A DNA stretch of 64,000 bases from Neelides folsomi (lineage: Eukaryota; Arthropoda; Collembola; Neelipleona; Neelidae): contig JAQGBZ010000116.1 of NCBI GenBank assembly GCA_034687125.1, forward strand, positions 110,176 to 174,175, written 5' to 3'. Shown in pieces: positions 51,729 to 64,000 of the stretch. The position numbers and the translations under genes were made by a program. Under the pieces are notes generated by a model. It did not search any database, had not been told where the DNA came from, and saw nothing but the letters and a program-made list of their open reading frames with translations. Numbering within the stretch: position 1 is the first letter of the stretch; each line of letters begins with the position of its first letter.

Positions 51729-54700
51729 ATGGAGTTTTTGTCGTCGAGCTTGTCTTTTCCTATGTTCCCAAGAGAAGGGGAAAGCGCGAGAGAAGTGGGA
51801 GGTCAGAAATTGGTCTGTACTCCGGAAGTGAGCCTTTACCAGTACGAAGGTCGAGGCGGGGATGAGAAAGCTCTTCCTCCAGGATTCCAATGCGGATTCT
51901 GTGGGAAAAGCTTCCAGCAGAAAAACACGTTCCAGAACCATCTTCGATCTCATCGAGAAGGAGAAGACCCCTACCAGTGCGACATTTGTGGAAAAACTTT
52001 TGCAGGTAATCTTTAAATCCTTGTACTAGCGATAAGTTATTAGCATTATAGGCTATCGGATAACGATCATTTTTTATATTATAGACAGTATAAAGCATTC
52101 AAAAATGTGCAGCGTTAATGTGATTTATTATAAGGAACATCCTTTAATTATGTTTGAATATATTTATAAGTAGATTAATGAAAGCATAAATTTCAGAAGG
52201 CTATGAGAGAAATCGAGGCAGAGTATCAATAAGATAGCAAGAGTCAAGGAAAGGACAGGCACGTGGCGCATAATAACAAATGCATATGCTATTGTTATTA
52301 TTAATTCAACAATTATCTGAACAGATTCATTCGGCATTATGGAATTAAAATATGTTAACCATTCGGCAATGCGTTTGCCTATAATACTTTATGATAAATT
52401 TGATATCCAATACATATGATTTACATACAAACCTATATATTTAATAATAGTAGGCTTAGTATGTACATAAAATATTTATAATCAATAATCACAATCACTA
52501 TTTGGAGTAAAATTCAATATAATTTTTATTATAATCTATTTTCTCTATATAATTTATATTGTACATATCATTTGTACTTTTATTGTATAATTTAATTATA
52601 GGATAAATATCAATTTTATATGAACATAATTCACTTTAATAACTACGTAGTTTAACGATATTAAAGCAAACTAGCAAGTGCATTTTATAATGTTTATAAT
52701 TATAAAGTATGCTAAAAGAGAACTACAATATGTATTTAGTATATGCACAGGAATCTTTATAACATTTAAATGAAATGTTGATTTGGTCTTATTGTTCTCG
52801 ATGTAATACTTTGTAACTTTAATACATTTAATACATAGCTCAATAGAGTGCATAAATATGTTGTAATGATTATTTCATGCTCTTATCAAAAGCACATGTA
52901 TGTATTTAAACTAAATATGATAACAACAAGGTTCATTTCTCTCATACATATGGTATAATCTTTAATTGTAAGTATTTTCTGAAATAGTTGCACAATTTAC
53001 CTCTGCATACAAAGCTGGATCTGTATAATAACAAATACACCTTGTGTCAAAGTACAATTAGAACTGATACTCCGATACTGATACATAATGTTTTTTATAG
53101 TTGTACTTACATAGATAAATACACAAAATATTGCGGAGAGCCATTTTGAAACTATGTCATCTCTTTTTGATTGAGGAATTTTTCATTATTAAATACATTG
53201 TTTGGTATTTAGAACCCAGAATTTGAGCCCAGAATTTCCTTTGAGAGATTACACAAAATAATATTTCATCCTTGAGTTCATTTCAAATATAATTGTAAGG
53301 TATACAAATTAAATACAAATATAGATGAAACATTGTATCAACACATTGATCCTTTTCGGTATACCTTTTAAGTAATTACATTTTGTCAGTAGCCTTCGAC
53401 GCCTCAATCTCTCTTTTGTCCATCTTTTCTTTTCATGCTGACATGATTAAAACGCATGTTCTATATGTTAAAAAAATTGTGGTAAAATTTTTAGCAATTA
53501 GCAATTAATTGGAATATTTAACTGCTAAATGTAATATGATATATTTCGCCAGAACTTGCTGCTTGTGGTATCATTTCCGAAACTGACTATGAAATCTTTT
53601 TAAAATAATTAAAGTCTGTTCAATGAATAGTGAATTAACTTTAATTTGCTCAAAAGAATTCCTAAATAGGATAAGACTCCAAATAAACGCAATTAACATA
53701 ACATATGATAAAAAATTTCATTCATTCAAATTAATTTATTCTATTTTTAATTTTAATAAAGGATATAGATTTATCATTTACACGATGAGTAAACATTTTG
53801 CGGTTAAGGCATTAAAACTTAGTTATCTTTTAAGCATGTATTTAAATTAAAGTATAACAAATTAGACCGGAATTAGATGACGAATCAGATTTAAATTCCA
53901 AGGAACGAAGAATGAAAGTTGAACCGCAAAAACGGTTCAATTTTCCACATAAATAAATACAGATATTTATAATGAACTGATTGAATGGACTCAACTCATT
54001 ATTTTCCTTATCATCCTGTCCTCAATAAATGATAGGAGTTTAAAATTAATTCATAATATAATATATTTGATAGTTCTTGCATATTTGTTCCATGCTCAAA
54101 GATTGACAAATGGTCAGATTCCGCAAATTGGTAATATTGGCACATTGAAAAGACTATTTATTGACTAAAGCCATTGATAAAAATGCAAATAATATGAAAT
54201 AAACATACGTCATGTATTGTACAGAGTGATTGTAAATGACATATCATTCAATATATTAAACTCCACCTCTAATACATTAGCATATTAATGATAATAAATA
54301 CATATCATTATTAGTTTGTAGCTCTGTGGTTAAAATTGACGTTGGGAGTTGATTACGTGTGTAGTGAGGTAGGAAGGCTTAAGAGATAAGAACATAGTAT
54401 AAATATAAGAGCTTGAAACCAAATGTGATTCTTTCAGTCCCGGCCCGGCTCACTCGCCATTACCGAACTCACACCGGAGAAAAACCCTACCAGTGCGAAT
54501 ATTGCAACAAGTCGTTTTCCGTCAAGGAGAACTTATCCGTCCATCGCCGGATTCATACCAAGGAGCGGCCCTACAAGTGCGAAGTTTGTGAGAGAGCCTT
54601 TGAACATTCGGGAAAACTCCACAGACACATGAGGATCCATACAGGAGAACGTCCTCACCGGTGCTCGATATGCCAGAAGACGTTCATTCAGTCCGGCCAG

Positions 54701-56517
54701 CTCGTGATCCACATGAGGACTCACACTGGAGAGAAACCTTACGTTTGCAAGGTCTGCAACAAAGGATTCACCTGCTCGAAGCAGCTCAAAGTCCATACAC
54801 GGACTCACACTGGAGAAAAACCCTACACGTGTGACATTTGTGGGAAATCCTTCGGTTACAACCATGTTCTCAAGCTTCATCAGGTAAAAAATTTGTTTCA
54901 ATAATTTGCATAATTTCATCCCAGTTCCAATTTCCCATTTTAAATTTTCAATCCTAATTTCAATTAAATTTTGACCAATCAGTTTTTTTGTCCACTAAAT
55001 TTGTAAAATGGTCAATTCATGAGCATAAGCGCATAAATTAAAATTTGAAATTTTATTTATCACAGGTGGCTCATTATGGAGAAAAAGTGTACAAATGCAC
55101 TCTTTGCAATGGAACATTCACGTCAAAGAAATCCCTCGAGACTCACATAAAGACTCATAGTAGTAGTAATAATAATAATAGCATTTCTCACGAGTCCTCG
55201 ATTCCTTCAGTTGTCTCCCCACCGAGTCCAACACCGCCCGTCCTATCTCCTTCATCTCAAGGGCCGCCCAACACCTCAGACAAGGAGAACCGCGAGTCCT
55301 CAGACGACTCCTCGGAAATCTCTTCCCAAAATTCCCCCAACAATCTCGATGCCCCAAAGACACCTCCATCCCCACCATCTTTCCTATTAAAACCATCATC
55401 GACGAGTTTGAGTCTGCCTGGCGGGATTCCCTACCCGATGCTTCCACCCGGGATCCAAGTACATCAAGCCCCGCAGTCTCGAACGACGTTTCTCTATGTA
55501 ACTTCAAAACTTCCTCCTTCCCCTACCACGTCACTGCAATCACAAAACTCCCCCATTCTTCCTCGTCCCGACGACAAGGTCTACGTCCCATCCGAGGCCA
55601 CACCCAAAGGGCTCAATTTACCTTTTGGAATTGCGTCAGGGATGCACGGGCGATCACAGGGGAATTCGGAAGGAGAGGGATGGGAAAATAAAAGGGAGAA
55701 AGTTTTGGCTTTCATCGAGAAATTCGGGGCGAATCCAATTCATACAGCTTCTTCGGCTCAGCAAAGTTATTCTCGACCCTTCAACGGTTTCCGATCCACC
55801 TTTACCACACCTGATGATAATATGGGTTTCAAGCCCCATATGGATTTCCTCCAACATCATCAGCCACATCAAGCCCAGCCACAGCCACGAGGAAGGCCAA
55901 GAACCAGAACTGAGTTTGTACATCATCCTTCACCTCAACATCAAATGTACCACCAGCAACAGCACCACCCACAGCAACATCAACAACAACAACAACAACA
56001 ACAATTATTTTCTCCGAATCACCCCGGAGGAGTTTTAGCCATGGCTTTGACTCGAGGTTCAAAGGCTGTCAACAGTGTCCAAGGGAACCGATTCGAAGGG
56101 AGGAATCGGAGCCCGGAAATTCCAGAGTACGAGGAAGATCAAGACCTCTGCATAGATTTCTCATCTTCAAGGCGGGGCTCGACATCGCCTGGAGGAACTT
56201 ACAATGCCGTTTCCCACAAGCCGGCCCTAGGAGGTTACGAGGAGGAACGTGGAGCGTCGAGGAGCGTGAGTCCTTCGTCTACTCCTGGGCTATCCGAGTC
56301 AGCAGAAGACTTATCGGACGAATACGGGGCCGGGAGCTCGTCGTCAATGACCACCTCTGTGAGCAAGAGGAAGAGCAATGCGTTTGGGCCCAGGAAGAGG
56401 TCGAGTCTGATACTTGAAAAGTATGCACAAGAGAACCCCAACGGTAATAGTGAATCAATCCTCTCTCAGAGACTCCGACTCTCATCTGTTATCCAATATG
56501 CGGAGAAATGCACATAA
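51729..56517 (+). CDS. Kr-h1: Krueppel homolog 1, C2H2 zinc-finger transcription factor
   Basis: Three coding exons: 51729-52005 (exon begins at acceptor 51697), 54438-54883, 55066-56517; 2175 nt, 724 aa. Kr-h1 is the immediate target of the juvenile hormone (methyl farnesoate) receptor Met/Taiman and represses metamorphic genes. Eight C2H2 fingers occupy about residues 54-270, with near-invariant family sequence: EGEDPYQCDICGKTFA, VPARLTRHYRTHTGEKP, YNHVLKLHQ|VAHYGEKVYKC. The intron at 54884 splits finger 7, and the one at 52006 splits finger 2. The C-terminal half is Ser/Pro/Gln-rich with a polyglutamine run (CAA repeat at 55981-56004) and short motifs kept in Kr-h1 proteins: an acidic DLCIDF block, PRKRSSLILEKYA and SSVIQYA. 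An in-frame TGA at 51699 forces translation to start at 51729 or later for transcripts using this acceptor. JHRE-like E-boxes surround the gene. Confidence 0.98.
52006..54437 (+). other. Kr-h1 intron between fingers 1-2 and 2-8
   Basis: A 2.4-kb AT-rich intron with donor GCAG|GTAATC and acceptor CTTTCAG. It contains one CACGTG (52260-52265, in GGCACGTGGCGC) and a GC-richer patch around it. No internal exon is seen. Confidence 0.8.
55981..56004 (+). repeat. CAA microsatellite coding polyglutamine
   Basis: Eight perfect CAA codons within a longer His/Gln-rich segment of Kr-h1. Length variation between individuals is likely at this locus. Confidence 0.9.
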
Positions 56518-59500
56518 ACTTCATTATTATTATATTATCTTGTATAATCCAAAACACACACGGAACCATACCGCTCGAAAGTCCTAATTGTATAAAGAGG
56601 CTGATACATTTTATTTAAAACAACTTGCCGCCTTGAAATAATTTAAAAAAGTCTATTGCCATAAAACAGAGGCTGATGAATATTAATATTAATTAATATA
56701 TCTTTAAATCTATACTTTGGGCCTAAATTCACATTACTTTTGCATTATAATTTAAAATGAACAAGCACACACCCGATTGTTGATTTATATTCTATGACTA
56801 AAAAAAGTAGTTTTTGCTTTATTAATAATATTCTTTATGATTTCTTATGCTTAATTATTTCAATCTCATGAAATACATATTTTCATTATTTTCCTCATTA
56901 ATTGCACATGAATACAAAAGTACGAAATTATTTCTCCTATTATTGTCTCCTTATATTTTCGCATCTCTTGTCATTTTTCTATTAAGGTTTATTTAGTCTT
57001 TTAGTCACTCACTTCAATCGTATGTTTAGATTTACAAAAAAACATGAATTTTATATTCAAAAATGCTTCTCTTTATAAGACTGGTACGCTGTTTTATACA
57101 AGCTCATTAATGATGCAGCAATGGAAAAATACAATTCCCGTTCTTAACTTGCGACCTTAAGTGAACCGTGTTTGCTGCGAGTACTTATAAAATACATATG
57201 AATTTGTATATTTTAAATGAGCTCAATATAATTCCTCATTAAATAAGAACCTGAAGGTTATGGATGGATCCGTGTGTTTCAATTATAAGTAATTTAATAA
57301 GTAGATTAAAGAATGGCAGAGAGATGGTTGAGAGAAACATTCAATTATACAAAAACCAAATTACCTGGCCAAATAAACCCGAGTGTGTTCACTTGTATAA
57401 AAGAATTTAAAAGGATAAGTCTCCCCGACTGGGAATGTAAAGAGGAAATGTTTTAGTTAAGGTGTGTGCTTATGGAGAGGATCGAGTATTTAATGAGAGT
57501 AATCGTTTTCGAACTGTGTACATATTAACTTGAAATTTAAATTACACGAATATTTACGATAAATATCATAATACAATATAAATATATATATATTAATTAA
57601 AGTTGCCTCTATTTCAATCTTCGAGTTTACGTAATACACATTTGTATTTTAATTCCAACTAAAATTCATTTTTACACTTAAGTAATAAATATCCAAATGA
57701 AGAATGTAAGTACCTTAAACTGTCCTTTTAATTAGAATTAAGAAATTAGTTATTTAACTAAAAGTGTATGTACACGTTATACCTATAGCATAGTAATTTC
57801 GACTAAGCACTTCAACATTAAATAACGCATTAACGGTAAATCAAGGATTTCCAAAAACGTTGTATAAAAATCGAATTAGGTTAAAGAGTACTTTCAAGTA
57901 CTTTAATAATAGCTAAATATACACTATAGTTAAATGCTAAATTAGTAATCTAATTATAATTTTAATTATCTCATGAGAGTTATAAATAAATCAACATCTA
58001 AATTAGGGAATATCGTTCAATTCAATTGAACTTTTTCCAATGGTTTCTTTGATCTAGCTTCAATTGTAATATAAATTGTACACACGTATTTTAGGATATA
58101 TGAAGATACTTTATTAGGAAAATTAGGATAAACATAAATTAAGGAAATTCAGAATCCTTTTAATAGGAAGAATTTGCTAATGAAGCTTTAAAGGAACCTG
58201 TACCAAATTAAAATCTAATTAAATATATTCGTAAATTAAACGTCAGTGTGTATTCCATATTAGCTACATTATAGCTTATAATGTGAATTAGTAGAAATTT
58301 TTAGATCGAAAATTTTATTAAAAATTTTTTTTACTTCCAATTTTCTTCAATTTTAAATTCAAAATCGTAGACCAAGAATTTCCTAATTTTCAATGCAATT
58401 ATAAAACTTTCAAGTAGATTTAGCATTTTTCTTTAGTTCAACCAGCTTTATTAAATCTTGAGAAATGTAAAATGTACAGTTTTATGTGCACATAATAGGC
58501 TACTTGTAATTTTCCTCTTAAATAATAAGTATCTCCATATATTGACTTTCTAAGTCTACATTTGGATTAAACTAGACATACCTAAGATTTAACTAATCGT
58601 AAAAATGATTAAATGAATAAAACCGTTTGGTCAGCTGATTGGAGGGTGCTGTAATGTATGTATTTAATGTTTAAACGCTTTGAAAATAGGCAGATATGAG
58701 AAAACAATGTTATAAATAGCTATTATGTAAGGACGGAGAAAGTTGGAATTTTCCACTTGACTCCTTAAATATATTTTTTCCATAATAGTTTGATTATCCA
58801 GGTTAAGATAAAATTAATTATTTGCGTAAAATGGAGTGATGAATTATTTACATTTCACAATGAAAAATAATTCATTTAAGTTTAGATGGTACGAAAGCTT
58901 TAAACTAATTGTAGAGAAAGTGAAGCGTTTTAAAAAAGACGCTTCAAAAATTCATTATAATGCCGTTTAGCTTTAGATATTTTCCAAATTCAAATCAAAT
59001 TCATCATTTTCGAACTCTTATATAATATTTACTAAATACGTTTGAAGACATTGATACGTGAATATTGGTCACTTTAAAATTAATATATTCAATATATTCA
59101 TCTTTATATTAAACAATGACTTATTTGTAAGACTATTCAAGTTAATATACCACTTACGCGAGTGACGATTACTTATTAATTAAATTTAGACAAGTGTGGA
59201 ACGTTTGGAATCCTCTTAAAACTAATGCTGAATGCGTTGATGATTGGGATAAATTTTAAGTAGGTTAAATAATATAACCCTGTTTAATATTTAATTCTTT
59301 AATGTTTCATAGCTCTACTTATCTTACAATTGTGCACATATGTGTAAATAAACGTAGTTAAGTATATAGCTAGACATTTTGTAAATATACTTACAATATT
59401 TATTGTGCGGATTTACGACTTTGCTGTGTATGAAATAAAAAAGAATACACTCTGTAGGTTGCACTCTGTAAGTACACACAAATCCTTTCCTCCTTTTACG

Positions 59501-60970
59501 AAAGTGAAATTAAGATTAACTAATATTATTATAATAAATGTTTAATCATACTCCATGATTAAATATTATGTAAACTCTCATGTTTTTGCAAGGTAATTTT
59601 GAGTTTTGACTGGATGTTCGCAATATTATGAAATGTGTTTGAAAGAATATTTCAGTAATTTTTTGTTAAGATTATTAATACATTTACATTTATTGTTAAT
59701 AATTTTTAGACTGTTCATTGAACATTAATAATGAGTTTTATTTGGCGATTATAATAATATTTTACTAGCTTAATTGTAATTGTTGAGAATTATTACTAAA
59801 CTAATATTATTTTACCCATTAATATAACCAATAAATGATGTACTTTACATACCTACTATATCAATAGTTTATTTTCTGCACTTCGTAATTATGTGTTATT
59901 ATTGTGTTCAATCGTAAGTGTGGATTTCTCATTCACGATGTTTTTTTTTAATTTATAAAAGTACGTATACTACAGTTATACCTACTACCTATATTTACTA
60001 TTTGGCTCCACAAAAATACTAATAATTCATTTGAATTGTGTTCTTTATTTATAATCAAACAATGTTTTAAATGTTAATTTCAGTGTATGCTTTTACCTAA
60101 TAGTTTAAACATGTAATTGATATTTACTTCAAAAATTGCAGTTGAAGAATATTTCTCAATAGTAAAATGTTAGCAAAAATACTAATAATTAAAAATGCAT
60201 CAAGTCGTCTTTTCCCTCGTGAAACTGATGAAACCTCAACACATATTTTTCCTTAGATTTTAAAACTATTTCAAATATTAAAATATGATCAAACCAAAAT
60301 CTTGTAATTCGGAAAAGTTATAAAATAGTGAATATGTGAATAATTCCATAAATTGGAATACTCGTTGGAATATTCTCCCTAGACATGTTTTCATATAACA
60401 ATAAGATATTATATAATATACTACATATTGTATGTATATTATATTGATTACTATTACGGTAAATCATTGTTTTACATGTTAAACGATTGAAACAGATACC
60501 AAAATGAGGGAAGACGCAGCTTTATTTTTGTGTCGAAATAGTCTGCTGAATGTGTTCAATAAACGTTATAATACCAATTATTCTTATGAAACATCCTATA
60601 CATACACGACATGAATAATTATTACAAATAAACGAATAAAAATGTCTTATCTAAAATAATAATTGCCTTTTTCACTCATCTATAAATAAAATTCATTCAT
60701 TTGCATATCAATTTTATTATTTTTTATTATTAGAAATACTCATATTTGTTTACCCATTTTATCGATTACCAAATACAATTACTTATTACAGTAGTGAAAG
60801 GAAATACAACGACTAAAATCTAGATTACATCTGTATAGTAAATTACTAAATAGTAATACAAGACAGATTCTATTTACTGATGGATGATGAAATTTAAGAC
60901 GATCCTAATAAAATTAGCTCATGATCATTTGGGATGAAGATTGAGAGTTGAGATCCGAAAGAGAAAAGAG

Positions 60971-61112
60971 ATGTGTGGAATAAGGTTAACTGCGTTATTT
61001 TTGTGGATTTTGGTCTCAATTGCCACGTGGAGCAGAGGTTTTCATTGTGACACTTGTTTTCCCTTACATCATAACAATACCTCGTCCATCACTACATATA
61101 GAATATATATTG
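60971..61112 (+). CDS. Possible first exon of a secreted Cys-containing protein (weak)
   Basis: An open frame starting MCGIRLTALFLWILVSIATW has a convincing signal-peptide-like hydrophobic core, then FHCDTCFP and an Asn/Thr-rich stretch. It reaches a possible donor ATTG|GTAAAT at 61113. No downstream partner exon was recognised before the window end. The frame also overlaps a CCACGTGGAG site, so it may simply be a chance frame in a regulatory island. Confidence 0.2.
61024..61032 (-). promoter_or_regulatory. CTCCACGTG E-box on the minus strand
   Basis: The plus strand reads CACGTGGAG in GCCACGTGGAGCAG. It lies 4.5 kb downstream of the Kr-h1 stop codon. Confidence 0.4.
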
Positions 61113-61720
61113 GTAAATGCTTAAAATAGGGCCGTAGCGATATATCTCCATTTCGTATTAAATACCTTTCCAGCCTTATTATCCTCTATCTTATCCTTTC
61201 ATCTGGCTAAAGATCAAAGCTCGTAAATAGTAAACAACAAAAAATTGAATGGCCCTTTCAAAGAAGCCTCACTTCCTTTTCGATGTAAAATGGTGCATGT
61301 CACACATTGAGGGCATTCATTTAAGTATTTACGATCGTTAGTTATCTTCGGAATTATGGGGGAATCCACCAAAGGAGGAATTACATACTTTTCTACTAAA
61401 TAATAGGATTGATAGTTCAAGGAAATGAAGATAAAGGTTTATTAATTTTTCTAAGAAAAGGTAAGAAGGGATTATAATGTGAGTGTTTGAGTGGTGATGT
61501 GTAGCATGTCCCTTTGTCGTTTTATTTAAAAAGAATTCTCAATTCTATGTATCCTGGGAGGGCAAAGTTCGTACATTGTGGATTTTAAGGGTCGTTCGTG
61601 GCGTCCCTTCGTCCTCTTCCTTTTTTTGCCTCGGATAATAAAAGAATGTAGGTCTCTTGAAAAGTGGAATAATGAATGTGAGTCAAGTGGGAATCGGATG
61701 GTTGGGGCAAAGTTGATCCC

Positions 61721-61729
61721 CTCCACGTG
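61721..61729 (+). promoter_or_regulatory. CTCCACGTG E-box
   Basis: Reads CCCCTCCACGTGTCAGGG in a GC-richer patch 5.2 kb downstream of Kr-h1, 0.7 kb from the preceding site. GTCCACGTG variants follow with CACGTG at 62854 and 63681. Confidence 0.4.
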
Positions 61730-63929
61730 TCAGGGACAAAAATGTTTTTACTACTCTGCCAATTGATAATAAAATAATAACAATTCCCACGAATTTAATT
61801 AATTAACATCCTATGCATAGTACTTTAGTACTTACTCAGTACATTTCTTAAACATTGTTCCTGGTAAATTCAAAAACAACTCGTTTTCTGGAGAATTAAT
61901 ATTTACCTGAATTACCTGATATGATATAAATACATAAAGAGGAGTTGATCTCATGCCATATAGTCTGAACACTCAAAGAGATAAGAACGGTTTCCTTGCG
62001 TTTTTTCGTATACAGTTTAGTTGTTGGTTCATTATCATGATCATCGTAAATTTGCATAATAACACTATCCTGTAAGTTCAATTTGATCATTACACTCCTA
62101 ATAATGAGTGAGAAAAGTTGAATTCAACCTTCCAAAAATATGAATGAAATTGAAGCCCAAAGTGTGAAGTCCTTGCGTTGCCCTTCGTCTTTTCAATGAC
62201 TCTACTAAACCAAGATCACGGCTACCTCACATCAGGAGTATATCAATTCGCATTTCATACGCACCTATTCTTTTACTTTGATTAAGACATTGTCCTTACT
62301 CCTTACACTACTTAATAGGTTATATCAGAAAGCTTAAAATTGCGGAAACGCAAAAACGAGACGAGCTTCACCTCATTGTTCTTGAGATTTTTATCATTAA
62401 CGCACGTGTACCATATCAGCTATTGAGAAGCGAAATCAAATGAAAAGTACTAGCGAGTGCTTTCTTTCCATCAATTAGATGTTTTTAAATAAACAAATAT
62501 ATTTTTTAAATATTATTATTTTATAGTTTGAAAAATGCTATTTAAATTACAGATACGTTGTAAATAGCATTTTGTATTAATGTTAAGAATTTACTATTCA
62601 ATATGATTATCCTCAATTTCATAAGCAATAATTTTGAGTTAAATAAGGCATATACATAATGGGGATTTTTGGAATTGTGGAATAATTTCTAAATTCTTTT
62701 CCCAAATGAGAATTTTTGGTATTGGTGGTATTTTTTGGTTCTCTTGTGTAATACTTTCACTCCAATCCTACCCTAGTTTCTTTACATCTTCCATTTCCAA
62801 AATGGACTTTTAGCGCATAAAGTTTTTCATAGAAAGGGTGAATTTAGGACGTCCACGTGGCGAACTTGGGGAAGGAAAATGGGTCAAAGTCTCTTCCTCC
62901 TTCCGAGAAGATGAGGCAGGGAAGGGAAACGACGTAAATGTTGAACACGCAGACCTCTCCACCTCAACACTTTTCCACTCCTTTTCTTCTTCCACTTTCA
63001 ACAGGGCCAGTTTAACTTGAAACATTCAAACTCATCAACTCATCAAATACGTGCAATCATAACATTTCAAAATACCCAAAGTTTGTTGAGAAAATTTCCA
63101 ATTACTTGTAGCAATACCAATGTCCATGACTTAAGATATTTCAAGGATCATTGATGCAGGATTCTTTTATTCCTAATCATGTAAAACATTTTATCTTTAC
63201 ACCTTTTGAACTTTTCTTGCTCCAATTAATGAATTGGACTATAGGTCCAATATTCTTAAATCATGAATGATTAATTTACATATAATAATATTCAAGTAGA
63301 TTATAATGATCAAAATTATTAAAAAAAATAAAACATGTATTATAGGATTATGTACCATTGCATTACAATTTTACAATAAGTAGGTATGTAATGATAGTGT
63401 ATATTGTATACCAATCTAAATTAGTATGATATTTATTGTTAGTATTGATTATTGTATTGACATTTTTTTGGATTAACAACGATGTTAGTATAAAGAGAAA
63501 CTCAGACTAACTTTCCTGTAAATTACTGGAGCACGATTTTGACTTTTGACTGTCAAGAATTGAGAACTTGTTGATATTAATACAAAGGTCGGGAAGTCAA
63601 CACATTTTACAGAAGATCCATCTTTACACTTGACCCATATTCCGGCACTCAAAAAATATTTATTCTTTGAGTTTGAAGTCCACGTGCAGTATTAATTACC
63701 CTCTTCAAAAATATAAAGAAAACTTGAAAATGCAAGTACAAAAATATGAAGGCCGATGATAAAATAAAAAAATACCACAATTTACATTTAGTTAAATTAG
63801 CAGAATGTGATTTATTTTCTTGAATCGATTAAAACACAAAGATTGTGGCGACAACGAGGTAGGTAAGTTAATTACACAATACTACAATATACAAATTATA
63901 ATATGCACACGTAAGTACATTATGATATA

Positions 63930-64000
63930 CAGGGTGGCTTATCCAAAAGTAGACTTATAGGAGAAAGTCATGTGCTATAAGCATGTGTTAATCATAGGGC
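63930..64000 (+). mobile_element. Left end of a mariner-type element cut by the window edge
   Basis: A flanking TA (63928-63929) is followed by CAGGGTGGCTTATCCAAAAG, which resembles the CAGGGTG...CCAAAAGTA terminal repeats of mariner-family elements. Only 71 bases are visible, so its size and coding status cannot be judged. Confidence 0.55.

Larger units (their letters stand above)
56518..63929. other. Gene-poor right flank with E-box-bearing islands
   Basis: The Kr-h1 3' UTR begins here; AATAAA words occur at 57372 and 57683, but I cannot choose among them. From 57 to 60.9 kb the DNA is very AT-rich and empty. GC-richer patches at 60.94-61.1, 61.5-61.77 and 62.8-63.0 kb carry CACGTG sites at 61024, 61724 and 62854, with two more hexamers at 62403 and 63681. 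No gene is certain. Confidence 0.5.

Noticed and set aside
54836-54841. CACGTG inside the Kr-h1 finger 7 exon
   Set aside because: It codes Tyr-Thr-Cys of a conserved finger, so coding constraint explains it. I left it out of the 18 non-coding sites, although it is in the raw count of 19.

Overview
This is an AT-rich arthropod nuclear contig with short, mostly GT-AG introns and long gene-poor stretches. The gene set is typical of arthropods: a CBM14 chitin-binding gene pair, the olfactory co-receptor IR8a, a two-pore potassium channel, spliceosomal SmB, and the juvenile-hormone-response factor Kr-h1. The SmB N-terminus looks less fly-like, and one IR8a intron has a GA donor. A crustacean, possibly a copepod, or another non-model arthropod fits best, but I cannot fix the species.

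Layout. Bases 2731-5788 (minus): two secreted chitin-binding proteins, each with an intron inside or just before the signal peptide. Bases 6236-10457 (minus): IR8a, 14 coding exons, about 849 aa. Bases 11750-22655 (minus): a K2P channel, 12 coding exons, 505 aa. Its 4.2-kb intron 4 hosts a complete gene on the plus strand (18042-20580, 327 aa, secreted, cysteine cluster, not recognised). Its intron 3 holds a mariner-like relic. Bases 24790-25999 (plus): SmB, 221 aa. Bases 51729-56517 (plus): Kr-h1, 724 aa, eight C2H2 fingers. The exon structures of IR8a, K2P, the nested gene, SmB and Kr-h1 were worked out by hand, and each sums to a multiple of three.

The large non-coding territory around Kr-h1 (about 26-51.7 kb and 56.5-64 kb) is AT-rich DNA with GC-richer islands. 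Those islands carry a striking excess of CACGTG E-boxes: 19 in the last 33 kb against one in the first 30.6 kb. Eight loci contain the 9-mer CTCCACGTG, and two of these extend to GGCCTCCACGTG, the form I recall for the Met/Taiman juvenile hormone response element of Kr-h1. I read this as a dispersed hormone-response landscape around Kr-h1. It is the most interesting signal in the window.

The other main points are a non-canonical GA-AG intron in IR8a, a plausible Kr-h1 core promoter and untranslated first exon whose splicing would create a 7-codon upstream ORF, and three Tc1/mariner-type elements or fragments.
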